NCBI RefSeq assembly: GCF_001427305.1
Contig: NZ_LMFZ01000008.1
Span: forward strand, 423 to 64,422
From: Duganella sp. Root1480D1
GTDB taxonomy: Bacteria > Pseudomonadota > Gammaproteobacteria > Burkholderiales > Burkholderiaceae_D
Reading direction: 5' to 3'
DNA: 64,000 nucleotides
Positions 1-8,523 of the stretch are shown one piece after another; the first letter of the stretch is position 1; every line of letters begins with the position of its first letter. The translations under genes were made by a program, and so were the position numbers. The notes beneath the pieces are model-generated. The model did no database searches. It saw only the letters and a list, made by a program, of their open reading frames with translations, and was not told the origin of the DNA.

Positions 1-108
1 AGGGGTGGGACCGTCCCACCCCTTCCCATCCCGAACAGGACCGTGAAACGACTTTGCGCCGATGATAGTGCTGCAACCAGTGTGAAAGTAGGTTATCGTC
101 AGGCTCTT
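1..108 (+). rRNA. rrf: 5S ribosomal RNA, 3' part (5' end outside window)
   Basis: The sequence carries the conserved 5S stretches CCCATCCCGAACAGG (about 27-41), GTGAAACGAC and GATGATAGTG, and ends in the usual TCGTCAGGCTCTTA. Only the first dozen or so bases are missing, because the window begins inside the gene. It marks the end of an rRNA operon on the plus strand. The exact 3' end is estimated from the paired terminal stem. Confidence 0.93.
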
Positions 109-113
109 ATTAG

Positions 114-150
114 AAAAGCCCGCTAGGCATATGCCAGCGGGCTTTTTGCT
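114..150 (+). terminator. rho-independent terminator of the rRNA operon
   Basis: A GC-rich stem AAGCCCGCT...AGCGGGCTT with a loop around GGCATATGCC is followed by a T-run. It lies directly behind the 5S gene, as expected for the end of an rrn transcript. Confidence 0.85.
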
Positions 151-188
151 TTACACTACGGCACGCATTTCTTTATAAAGGAATAACG

Positions 189-1949
189 ATGCCGATCACG
201 AAACTCCTCAGTGGCCTTACCCTGGCCCTGCTGTCCCTTCATGTCTCTGCGGCTACCGAGCCGGCTTGGGTCACGAAGAGCAACGAGAACGCCAAGCTTT
301 TGCTGAACCTGCAAGCCAGGTACTCGCCTGAAAGCGCGAGTAGCCTGGGCGTGGACGGTTACGATGAGCAAATCACCGACATGTCGCGCGACCTGTTTGA
401 GGTCACTGCGAAAGACACGCGTGCCGTCATCGCCGAACTGCAAAAACGATTGAAAGCGGAGAAGGACCCTAAGGTCAAGCAAGACCTGGAAATCCTGATC
501 GGTGCGGCAGAGGACCAGCTGCGTTCGGCTGCGGTCAACCGCAAGCACTTGCTGCCTTACCTCGATCTGACTCAACTGATGTTTGGTGTGATGCGCCAGA
601 CGCTCGATCCACGTATCCCGAAAGAGCGCCAGAAAACCCTGCTGGTGCGCATGGAGAAATACGCGGGCATTACCAAGGGCTACCGCCCGATCACTGAATT
701 GGCCTACGAGCGCTATCTGGAACGACAGAAGGCCGACAAGAACCTGCTCGGGCCGTACAAGGGCGAAGTGGAGCAGTCGCTGAGCGCAGCGCCGTCCCTG
801 ATCAAAGGCATGAAGGACTTGCTCAGCAAGAGCGAACTGAAAGGCTGGGAGCCGGCTTTCGCGGCGATCGAAACCCAACTGACCGCATATAACGCCAAGA
901 TCAAGGACCAGATCCTGCCGAAGGCGCGCGCCGACCATCGCCTGCCGGCTGAAGTCTACTCGGACAACCTGCGCCAGTTCGGTGTAGATATCGCTCCAAA
1001 AGAATTGATTGCGAAGGCATTGACGTCGTTTGCCGAAATTCGCAACCAGATGGCCATTACTGCCGGCCTGATTGCCCAAGAGCGCAAGCTGCCGAACGCA
1101 GACTACCGCGCCGTGATGCGCGAGCTGAAGAAGCAGCAGATTCCGGCCGAACAAGTGATGCCGCTGTATGGCGAACGCTTGTCGCAGATCGAATCCGCCG
1201 TGCGTGAGAAAGGCATTGTTACGCTGCCGGACCGCAAAGCCGTGATCCGCCTGGCGAGCGAAGCCGAGAATGCGCAGCAGCCTGCACCGCACATGAGCCC
1301 ACCACGCCTGATCGGCAATACCGGCGAGTATGGTGAATTCGTGCTGACCACCGGCATGCCGCCTGATGCCAGCGGCAAGAAGCTGGTGTTCGACGACTTC
1401 ACCCACCAGGCCGGTAGCTGGACCCTGACCGCACACGAAGCGCGTCCAGGCCACGAGCTGCAGTTCGCGAAGATGATCGAGATGGGTGTCTCGACCGCGC
1501 GCGGCGTGTTCGCCTTTAACAGCGTGAACGTGGAAGGCTGGGCCCTGTATGCGGAAGCGGAAATGCAACCGTTTGAGCCGCTCGATGGCCAGTTGTTCGC
1601 ACTGCAGGCACGCATGCAGCGTGCGGCGCGTGCCTTCCTCGATCCCATGGTGAACCTGGGTGAAATCAGCCCCGAAGGCGTGAAATCGTTCCTGATGGAC
1701 GAGGTTGGCCTGTCGGAAGGCATGGCAACGCAGGAAATGCAGCGCTACACTTTCCGCGCTCCGGGCCAGGCGACTTCATATTTCTACGGCTACCAGCGCC
1801 TGATGGAAACCCGCCAGGCAGCCGAAGTGGCCTTGCGCCAGAAGTTCAACCGCAAGGCCTTTAACGACTTCGTGCTGTCCCAGGGGATGTTGCCGCCCGC
1901 GCTGCTGCGCAAGGCGGTCATGGAAGACTTCGTGCCGGCTCAGAAATAA
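189..1949 (+). CDS. DUF885 family protein, exported peptidase-like
   Basis: 586 residues with an N-terminal signal peptide (hydrophobic stretch LTLALLSLHVSAA, cleavage near residue 22). The diagnostic DUF885 motif HEARPGHE lies near residue 417; this HExxPGH-like motif is the presumed metal site of the family. A second conserved stretch, NVEGWALYAE, follows near residue 449. Length fits the family (about 580-620 aa). DUF885 proteins are regarded as putative zinc peptidases; substrate unknown. It stands alone between the rrn terminator and the convergent DUF1840 gene. The ATG at 189 is the first start and directly precedes the signal peptide. Confidence 0.85.
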   Translation: MPITKLLSGLTLALLSLHVSAATEPAWVTKSNENAKLLLNLQARYSPESASSLGVDGYDEQITDMSRDLFEVTAKDTRAVIAELQKRLKAEKDPKVKQDLEILIGAAEDQLRSAAVNRKHLLPYLDLTQLMFGVMRQTLDPRIPKERQKTLLVRMEKYAGITKGYRPITELAYERYLERQKADKNLLGPYKGEVEQSLSAAPSLIKGMKDLLSKSELKGWEPAFAAIETQLTAYNAKIKDQILPKARADHRLPAEVYSDNLRQFGVDIAPKELIAKALTSFAEIRNQMAITAGLIAQERKLPNADYRAVMRELKKQQIPAEQVMPLYGERLSQIESAVREKGIVTLPDRKAVIRLASEAENAQQPAPHMSPPRLIGNTGEYGEFVLTTGMPPDASGKKLVFDDFTHQAGSWTLTAHEARPGHELQFAKMIEMGVSTARGVFAFNSVNVEGWALYAEAEMQPFEPLDGQLFALQARMQRAARAFLDPMVNLGEISPEGVKSFLMDEVGLSEGMATQEMQRYTFRAPGQATSYFYGYQRLMETRQAAEVALRQKFNRKAFNDFVLSQGMLPPALLRKAVMEDFVPAQK

Positions 1950-1956
1950 GCCAGGG

Positions 1957-1975
1957 GTGGGGCTAGACGCCCCAC
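1957..1975. terminator. hairpin between two convergent genes
   Basis: GTGGGGC, a 5-nt loop and GCCCCAC form a perfect 7-bp stem located between the stop of the DUF885 gene and the end of the convergent DUF1840 gene, covering the latter's stop. There is no T-run on either side, so termination is only inferred from position. Confidence 0.35.
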
Positions 1976-2313
1976 ACGATATCGTGCCCGCCCGTCTGGG
2001 CGGCACGCAGCATTTCCAAGAGGGGGAAGGCGCGCTGCGCAAAGCCTACCTTCTGGGTTTCCCCGAAATCGGCGTCGCTGTCATCGTCCGGCAACCCATG
2101 GCTGGGCATATGGGCGGCATGCTCTGAATCGACTTCCGGATGCAGTTTGCTCAGTGCAACTTCCTTCTCGAGCAGTTGCAGCGCCTGGGAAGCTTCCGCT
2201 GCCGTGATGACACCCCTGGTGGGGCTCTTCTTCAGCAGGTCCATGATGCGTTCGACGTGCTCGTGAGCCATCATGACTTCCGGCGACGAAATGGATTTAA
2301 ATTTGATCAACAT
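1963..2313 (-). CDS. DUF1840 domain-containing protein
   Basis: 116-residue cytosolic protein. It shows the DUF1840 layout: N-terminal LIKFKS, the block RGVITAAEASQALQLLE (about 34-50), an acidic/polar linker, and the C-terminal signature VGFAQRAFPLLEMLRAA ending in VWGV. No catalytic motif is visible and the function of the family is unknown. It lies convergent to the DUF885 gene and upstream, in its own orientation, of nothing on that strand; the next minus-strand gene (lipoprotein) precedes it by 69 bp. Confidence 0.85.
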   Translation of the reverse strand: MLIKFKSISSPEVMMAHEHVERIMDLLKKSPTRGVITAAEASQALQLLEKEVALSKLHPEVDSEHAAHMPSHGLPDDDSDADFGETQKVGFAQRAFPLLEMLRAAQTGGHDIVWGV

Positions 2314-2382
2314 GGCGCGCTTCCCTTAGTTTGTTGATGTGCTAATACGATAGCACGAGTGCAGTCGCGCGCGTCGTGCTAC

Positions 2383-2895
2383 TTAATACAATTTAAACGA
2401 ACTCAAGAATGTATCAACCGTATCCGCATCAAAATGTTTCTGGTTCCCCAGAATGACGACCTGATATACGCGTTTGTCCTTCGCCAGGAAACGGCCATGC
2501 ATGGCCAGCGGGGCGCCATTGGGCGCGGCGCCGCGTGCTTCCACCTCAAACGCACCGTCCTTGGTGCTTTCTTTGGTAATAGTACCGCCGATATTGCGCA
2601 CCATGGCAAGCTTCATCGCTTGCACGGCCTGGGCGGCCTTGGTGGCGTCCGGAAGTTCAGCAGTGCCGACGGCGAACATGGTGCCGTCGACTTCCGCTGC
2701 GGACATGGTCATCTTCACTTCCTGGCCATCGAGGTTGACGGCGCGGGTGTAGGTGGCGGCTTTACCCGGCAACATGATGGTGTACGGGGCATCGGTGCTG
2801 CGGAAGTCGCGCCAGTCGAATTTTGGGCTGCAGGCTGCGAGTGCAGCGGCGGCGAGCAGGGCCGCGAGGGCTTGGTTCAGGGTGAGTTTCTTCAT
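2383..2895 (-). CDS. predicted lipoprotein, unknown function
   Basis: 170 residues. A lipoprotein signal with lipobox LAAC places the lipidated cysteine at about residue 22, so it is probably anchored to the inner leaflet of the outer membrane. The mature part is a compact alpha/beta-looking domain (YTIMLPGKAATY near the start; GRFLAKDKRVYQVVILG near residue 135) seen in uncharacterised lipoproteins. It follows the TonB-dependent receptor gene by only 28 bp on the same strand, so it may be co-transcribed with it. Confidence 0.75.
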   Translation of the reverse strand: MKKLTLNQALAALLAAAALAACSPKFDWRDFRSTDAPYTIMLPGKAATYTRAVNLDGQEVKMTMSAAEVDGTMFAVGTAELPDATKAAQAVQAMKLAMVRNIGGTITKESTKDGAFEVEARGAAPNGAPLAMHGRFLAKDKRVYQVVILGNQKHFDADTVDTFLSSFKLY

Positions 2896-2923
2896 ACCCG
2901 AATGTTAGCACCTCGCGAAAGGA

Positions 2924-5230
2924 TCATTCTCCGCCGGGGCCTGGACCCATGCCGCCGCCAGGTGGCGGGCCCATGCCAGGGCCGCCAGGCCCGCGCATGC
3001 CGCCTGGCTCGCGTCCAGGGCCGCCTTCACGCCGTATGCCAGGCGAGCCGCCGAAGCGGTAGGACAGGCCGACATAGATAATGCGGCCATCAAACTCGCG
3101 CACCGAGCGCTCGCGCACGGCGTAGGTATCGGTGATGGTTGACATCTTGTTGCTGTTGAAGACGTCGGTGGCATTGACCATCAGGGCCAGTTGCTGGGTG
3201 ATGGCGTGGCGCCACGTCAGGTTCAGCGTGGTGTTCGGTTCGCGGTAGCCCTGGCCGGTCAGCATCTTGCCTTGTGCTTGCACTGCGGCCTGCAGCATGT
3301 CGGTGCTGGTCGCCTGCCAGTTCAGGCGCAGGCGGCCGCTCAGCGAGGACGCGGTGCGCTGGGTCTGGTCGCCATTGGTTTCGATCACGCTCTGCTCGAA
3401 GCGCGCTACGTTGCCGCTCAGGTTCAGCGTCAGCGTTGGCAGCAGCTTGCCGGTCAGCGTGAATTCCACGCCGCCCGAGCGCGTGCTGCCGGCGTTTTCG
3501 CGGGTCGTCAACAGCACGGTGTCGCTGATGAAGTATTTGCGGTCCAGGATGGAGTCGGACTCGTCGCGGTAGTAGCCGCGCAAGTTTGTTTCGAGGCCGA
3601 ACAGGCGGGTCTCGTAACCGAGTTCGAAAGAGTCGGTCTGCGCCGGCTTCAGTTTCGGATTGCCCGAGGAGACGTTCAGCTCATCGCGATAGACCACGAA
3701 CGGATTCAGGTCCTGGGCATTTGGGCGGCGCAGGCGATGTGCGTAGGCGAAGCGCAGTTGCGAGTTCTCGCTCACTTTGTAAGTGGCGAAGAAGCTCGGA
3801 ATCAGGTTGGTGTAGCTGTTGCCGGCCGCGACCTGGCTGGTGAGCTGGTCGATTTCCATCTCGGTGTGTTCGGCACGCAGGCCGGCCATCAGGCCCCACT
3901 GTTCGTTGATGCGCATCTGGTAGGAACCGTAGGCAGCGTAGATGGTTTCCTTCATGTCGAAGGCGTTGCTGCGCAAGGCGTTGGGTGAGCCTTCCTGCGT
4001 GACCGGGTCGATGTTGGTGTAATCGATGCTCGAATCGTTGCGGTTCTGGACGATCTTGTAGCCAAGCTTGGTCACGCCGCCGAACAGGTTTGCTTCGTAA
4101 TCGCCGGTGAAGTCGATGATCTCATTCTTGTTGCGGTTCTTCTGAGCACTGTCGGCCTGGCTGCCGATTGGCGGACGTACCACATAGCTATTGCGGTAGG
4201 TGTTGTCGGAATCGTTGGTGGCGGTCGAAACGCGCAAGTCCATCTTGAAGGTTTCACCTGGCACGTCGCCCTTGTGGTCCCAGCGCGCGTTCCACGAGTA
4301 GTTCTTGCTCTCGCCTTCGCGCACGGTGCTGCGCAGGTAGTTGTCGGTGACAACGCCGTCAGGATCGGTCGACAGGTAGTTGTCGGTTGCGCGTGCATCG
4401 TTGGTGCGGTGCGAGTAGGCCACTTGCGCGCCCAGCGTATCGTTGGCGCCCAGGTTGTAGGTGACGCCGCCGTTCAGGCCGGCGTTGTCGTTCAAGCCGT
4501 TCGATCGCGATTGCTGGTCGCTGTGCGACAGGGCGCCGCTGCGCGGATCGATGCGGTCGCGCACCGTTTCGCCGACAGAGTTGCGCCCGTCATGGCGCAG
4601 GTTGATGCCGCCCTGGAAGCCCCACAGGCCCTCGTTGTAGGTGCCGGACAGCGCGCTGTTGTAGCGGCCTGCCGTGCCGTAGTTGGCATTGGCCACGCCA
4701 AAGCCGCCGGGACGGCGCGAGCGCTTCATCACCAGGTTGATGATCGGACCGCCGCCGCCTTCGTTGCCGAATTGTGCGCCGGGGTTGTTAATCACTTCCA
4801 CCGACTCCAGGTCTTCGGCGGGGATCGATTGCAGCGCCGGGCCGCGGTTATCGCCTTGCAGCATGGCGGATGGCTTGCCGTCGACGTAGACCTGCACATT
4901 GCTGCTGCCGCGCAGGGTCAGCGAGCCATCCGGATCGACGTTCACGGAAGGGACGTTGTTCAGCGCGTCAGCGGCGGAGCCGTTGCTGGTCGACGCGTCG
5001 GATTTCACATCGTAGACCTGACGGTCGATGCGGTTGGTAGGGCGCTCGGCGGCTACGGTCACGCTGGCGATATTGCCGGTTTCAGGCGGGACTTCCTTCT
5101 TTACTGTTGCTGGCGCGGCGTTGGCCTTGGCTGGCTGGGAGGTCTGGGTTTGCGCCGCCGCGCTGCTGCAGCACAAAAAGATCAGGAGAGGGCCGGCGCA
5201 GTAGCGCGAGTAACGGTTTTGGGTAGTCAT
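2924..5230 (-). CDS. TonB-dependent outer-membrane receptor with Gly/Pro-rich C-terminal tail
   Basis: 768 residues. A signal peptide ends near AAAQ (about residue 26). A TonB plug domain follows (about 60-180, with ADALNNVPSVNVDPDG, VQVYVDGKPS and the glycine loop GGGGPIINLVMKRS). The rest is a large beta-barrel of repeated amphipathic strands up to IIYVGLSYRF near residue 727. Barrel type resembles the OMP_b-brl_3 group. The ligand cannot be told from sequence; no neighbouring siderophore, cobalamin or sugar genes help. Oddly, about 40 residues very rich in Gly, Pro, Met and Arg follow the last strand, so the protein does not end in the usual aromatic residue. Start: ATG at 5230 precedes the signal peptide but has no clear Shine-Dalgarno. 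Confidence 0.88.
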   Translation of the reverse strand: MTTQNRYSRYCAGPLLIFLCCSSAAAQTQTSQPAKANAAPATVKKEVPPETGNIASVTVAAERPTNRIDRQVYDVKSDASTSNGSAADALNNVPSVNVDPDGSLTLRGSSNVQVYVDGKPSAMLQGDNRGPALQSIPAEDLESVEVINNPGAQFGNEGGGGPIINLVMKRSRRPGGFGVANANYGTAGRYNSALSGTYNEGLWGFQGGINLRHDGRNSVGETVRDRIDPRSGALSHSDQQSRSNGLNDNAGLNGGVTYNLGANDTLGAQVAYSHRTNDARATDNYLSTDPDGVVTDNYLRSTVREGESKNYSWNARWDHKGDVPGETFKMDLRVSTATNDSDNTYRNSYVVRPPIGSQADSAQKNRNKNEIIDFTGDYEANLFGGVTKLGYKIVQNRNDSSIDYTNIDPVTQEGSPNALRSNAFDMKETIYAAYGSYQMRINEQWGLMAGLRAEHTEMEIDQLTSQVAAGNSYTNLIPSFFATYKVSENSQLRFAYAHRLRRPNAQDLNPFVVYRDELNVSSGNPKLKPAQTDSFELGYETRLFGLETNLRGYYRDESDSILDRKYFISDTVLLTTRENAGSTRSGGVEFTLTGKLLPTLTLNLSGNVARFEQSVIETNGDQTQRTASSLSGRLRLNWQATSTDMLQAAVQAQGKMLTGQGYREPNTTLNLTWRHAITQQLALMVNATDVFNSNKMSTITDTYAVRERSVREFDGRIIYVGLSYRFGGSPGIRREGGPGREPGGMRGPGGPGMGPPPGGGMGPGPGGE

Positions 5231-5369
5231 GGTGGCGGCAATTCTAGCGAAGAAACCGCCGCCAAAACCAGGGATTTACGCGGAATTACATTTGAAACTT
5301 AGCGTTGGTGAAGTTCGCAAAGGGCTGCTGGACGTTTTTTCTGCTTCATCAGGATCGATCGTAAATGGA

Positions 5370-6890
5370 TCAGAGCTCGCGCAAGGCGCGGCGCAGTTGG
5401 ATGGCTTCCAGGATATGCTTGGCGCCGACCTGCTTTTCGTTGGCAAGGTCGGCAATGGTCCGGGCTACCCGCAGCACACGGTGATAAGCGCGCGCCGACC
5501 ACTGCAACTTGAACATCGCGTCGCGCAGCGCGACCTGGCCGCTGGCATCGGGCTTGCAGAAGCGGTCGATTTCGCGGGGCGTGAGCTGCTGGTTGGACTT
5601 GCCCTGGCGTTTGAGCTGGCGCTCGAAGGCGCTGTGCACCCGGGCGGCAATCGCATCCGATGCCTCGCCATTGGCGTCGGCCTGCAGTACCTCCGGCGGC
5701 ACGGGGCCGACATCAATGTGCATGTCGATGCGGTCCAGGAGTGGTCCCGAAATGCGATTCTGGTAGCGCAGGACCTGATCGGGGGTACAGCGGCAGCTGC
5801 CGGACGGGTGGCCCAGATACCCGCACGGACAGGGGTTCATGGCGGCGATTAGCTGGAAACGGGCAGGGAAGTCGGCGTGCCGCGTGGCGCGGGCGATGGT
5901 GACGCGGCCGGATTCGAGTGGCTCGCGCAATACCTCCAGCACGCGTCGGTCGAATTCAGGGAGTTCGTCGAGGAAGAGAACGCCGCAGTGGGCGAGCGAG
6001 ATTTCGCCGGGCCGTGGAACGCTGCCGCCGCCGACCAGTGCTGCGCCGGATGAAGTGTGGTGCGGTGCGCGGAAGGGGCGCACCTTCCAGCCTTCGACGG
6101 TGAAGCCGCTGATCAGGGACTGCACGGCGGCGGCTTCCAGCGCTTCGTCGTCCGTCATCAGGGGCAGCAAGCCAGCGAAGCGGGTTGCCAGCATGGTCTT
6201 GCCGGCGCCGGGCGGGCCGACCAGCAATACCGAGTGGCGCCCTGCGGCAGCGACTTCCATCGCGCGCTTGGCGAAGATCTGGCCTTTGACGTCGGCGAAA
6301 TCCGGAATCGATGGCGGTAGGGGCAAGGGTTGGGCCACGTGGCGCGGCAAGGCGAAGCTGCCATCGGGATCCAGGCCGAAATGGGCGCATACCTGCAGCA
6401 GCGTGGCAGCGGGGTAGATGCGGGCGCCGGCGACCAGCGCTGCTTCGTCGGCATTCGCCATCGGCAGGATGAAGCCGCGACCAGCGCCGCCGGCGGCGCG
6501 CTGCATGGCGTAAGTCATTGCCAGGGCGCCGCGGATAGGCCGCAGGTCGCCGGTCAGCGACAATTCGCCGGCAAACTCGAATTGTTCCAGGGAAGATGAG
6601 GGGATCTGGCCGGAAGCCGCCAGAATGCCGATCGCAATCGGCAGATCGAAGCGGCCGGATTCCTTGGGCAGGTCGGCCGGGGCGAGGTTGACGGTTATGC
6701 GGTGATGCGGGAGTTCGAAACCTGCGTTGGTGATAGCGGCGCGTACCCGGTCGCGCGATTCTTTGACTTCGGTGTCGGCCAGGCCGACGATGGCGAAGGC
6801 CGGCAAGCCATTGGCGAGGTGGACTTCAACACTGACTTCCGGCGCCTGCATGCCGGCCAGGGCGCGGCTTTTGATGACTGCGATGCTCAT
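5370..6890 (-). CDS. comM: YifB/ComM family Mg-chelatase-like AAA+ ATPase
   Basis: 506 residues, the normal length for YifB/ComM. The N-terminal ChlI-like domain (1-170; VEVHLANGLPAFAIVGL) is followed by the AAA+ module with Walker A GPPGAGKT near residue 225, Walker B LFLDELPEF near 308, and the C-terminal Mg_chelatase_C part with QNRISGPLLDRIDMHIDV (about 380-397). In naturally transformable gammaproteobacteria ComM is a hexameric helicase that promotes branch migration of incoming DNA during transformation; the same role is likely but not shown here. A strong Shine-Dalgarno (GGGAGG) sits 6 nt before the ATG at 6890. Confidence 0.93.
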   Translation of the reverse strand: MSIAVIKSRALAGMQAPEVSVEVHLANGLPAFAIVGLADTEVKESRDRVRAAITNAGFELPHHRITVNLAPADLPKESGRFDLPIAIGILAASGQIPSSSLEQFEFAGELSLTGDLRPIRGALAMTYAMQRAAGGAGRGFILPMANADEAALVAGARIYPAATLLQVCAHFGLDPDGSFALPRHVAQPLPLPPSIPDFADVKGQIFAKRAMEVAAAGRHSVLLVGPPGAGKTMLATRFAGLLPLMTDDEALEAAAVQSLISGFTVEGWKVRPFRAPHHTSSGAALVGGGSVPRPGEISLAHCGVLFLDELPEFDRRVLEVLREPLESGRVTIARATRHADFPARFQLIAAMNPCPCGYLGHPSGSCRCTPDQVLRYQNRISGPLLDRIDMHIDVGPVPPEVLQADANGEASDAIAARVHSAFERQLKRQGKSNQQLTPREIDRFCKPDASGQVALRDAMFKLQWSARAYHRVLRVARTIADLANEKQVGAKHILEAIQLRRALREL

Positions 6891-6963
6891 GGTGGCCTCC
6901 CGGTCTACAACTGAACATCGTAGGCCTCGGGCGCCACCGCCTGTTTGAGCTAGCGCAAGCGGA

Positions 6964-7215
6964 TTACTTGTCGGCCAGCTTGGCTTCCAGCTCGGCCAGG
7001 CGCGATTCCATCAGGTCCAGCTTGGCGCGGGCCTTGGCCAGCATCTGGGCCTGGATGTCGAATTCCTCGCGGGTCACCAGGTCCAGCTTGGCAAAGCCCT
7101 GGGTCATCATTGCCTTGACGTTTTTCTCAATATCCTTGGCCGGCGAGTTTTCGATGACCTGGTTGACCTTCTGTTGCAAGTCGTTGAAGAAGGCGTTCAT
7201 GTCCATGTTTTTCAT
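6964..7215 (-). CDS. ubiK: UbiK family accessory factor (BMFP domain)
   Basis: 83 residues. The first 50 form an amphipathic helical segment (NAFFNDLQQKVNQVIENSP), followed by the BMFP signature REEFDIQAQMLAKARAKL and a C-terminal heptad-like coiled coil LMESRLAELEAKLAD. UbiK family proteins bind lipid and help UbiJ in aerobic ubiquinone biosynthesis. It lies upstream of comM with a 73-bp gap and diverges from torF-glnK-amtB. Confidence 0.88.
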   Translation of the reverse strand: MKNMDMNAFFNDLQQKVNQVIENSPAKDIEKNVKAMMTQGFAKLDLVTREEFDIQAQMLAKARAKLDLMESRLAELEAKLADK

Positions 7216-7234
7216 TCCTGATGTGTGAGTTTGT

Positions 7235-7249
7235 GCACCACAAAGGTGC
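7235..7249 (+). promoter_or_regulatory. NtrC-type binding site
   Basis: GCACC, five bases, GGTGC forms a perfect dyad identical in half-site and spacing to the enterobacterial NtrC consensus. A further half-site TGGTGC lies at about 7264-7269. Both are upstream of a -24/-12 promoter at 7311, in the usual position for a sigma-54 activator. Binding is inferred from the consensus. Confidence 0.7.
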
Positions 7250-7310
7250 GGCTTTGGCTTTAAATGGTGCGGAAAGCTGTTCTTATATCAATTCGCGCAC
7301 GAATTTTGGC

Positions 7311-7326
7311 TGGCACGCAATCTGCT
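7311..7326 (+). promoter_or_regulatory. sigma-54 (-24/-12) promoter for torF-glnK-amtB
   Basis: TGGCAC, five bases, CTGC matches the RpoN consensus TGGCAC-N5-TTGC with one difference. GG and GC are exactly 10 nt apart. It is 74 bp before the torF ATG and downstream of an NtrC dyad, and the operon holds glnK and amtB, the classic nitrogen-starvation targets. Confidence 0.75.
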
Positions 7327-7399
7327 AATAAGCAAGAAAGCTGTTGTTTCAGATTGAATTTTAAACCGCAATAAAAGTTCACTCAAAAGGAAAATCGCC

Positions 7400-8161
7400 A
7401 TGATTCAAAAGAGCAAGAAGCTGGGTCTCACCGCTGCAATCGCCTTGGCAATGGCAACGATGGGAACCGGCCTGGCCCAAGCGGCCGATGCCGCACCGGA
7501 GGCGAAGCCTGATAATGAGTTCAGCTATAACGCGGCCCTGACCAGCGACTACCGCTACCGTGGTATCTCGCAAACCCGCCTGAAACCGGCGCTGCAAGGC
7601 GGCGCCGACTGGGTCAACAATCCGACCGGTTTCTATGCAGGTGCCTGGGGCTCCACCATCAAGTGGATCAAGGATGGCGGCGGTGATGCTTCCGTTGAAC
7701 TGGACCTGTACGGCGGCAAGCGCGGTGAGATCGCGCCTGGCGTCAGCTATGACGTCGGCTTCCTGGCTTATGTCTATCCATCCAACGACCTGCATCCAAG
7801 CGCCAATACCCGCGAACTGTACGGCCAGGTAGGCTATGGCCCGGCAACCCTCAAGTACTCGCATTCGCTGAGCAATCTGTTCGGCTTCGCAGACAGCAAG
7901 CACAGTACCTACATCGACGCTTCCGTCAACCAGGAAGTGTACGAAGGCATCGTCCTGAACCTGCACGTTGGCCGCCAGAAGGTGAAGAACAATAGCGCCT
8001 TCAGCTATACCGACTGGAAAGTCGGCGCAACCAAGGACTTCGGCGTGGCTTCCGTTGCGCTGGCCTATATCAAGACCACCAGCGACGCGTATATCGCGCC
8101 GACCAATGGCAAAAACCTGGGCAAGGGCGGCCTCGTGCTGACCGTGTCCAAAACCTTCTGA
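7400..8161 (+). CDS. TorF family putative porin
   Basis: 253 residues. A signal peptide ends at about AQAA (residues 28-29), and the mature part begins with FSYNAALTSDYRYRGISQT, the hallmark of the TorF/TIGR02001 family. The remainder alternates short amphipathic strands, ending LVLTVSKTF with a terminal Phe suited to outer-membrane insertion. Family members are predicted small beta-barrel porins with no firmly known substrate. It is the first gene behind a sigma-54 promoter, 12 bp ahead of glnK, which suggests a role in taking up a nitrogen compound across the outer membrane. That is an inference from context only. Confidence 0.88.
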   Translation: MIQKSKKLGLTAAIALAMATMGTGLAQAADAAPEAKPDNEFSYNAALTSDYRYRGISQTRLKPALQGGADWVNNPTGFYAGAWGSTIKWIKDGGGDASVELDLYGGKRGEIAPGVSYDVGFLAYVYPSNDLHPSANTRELYGQVGYGPATLKYSHSLSNLFGFADSKHSTYIDASVNQEVYEGIVLNLHVGRQKVKNNSAFSYTDWKVGATKDFGVASVALAYIKTTSDAYIAPTNGKNLGKGGLVLTVSKTF

Positions 8162-8512
<351 letters not shown>

Positions 8513-8523
8513 GGGGAACCGTG

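Noticed and set aside
156..1568. 470-codon open frame antisense to the DUF885 gene
   Set aside because: Shadow frame without motifs; begins beside the rrn terminator.
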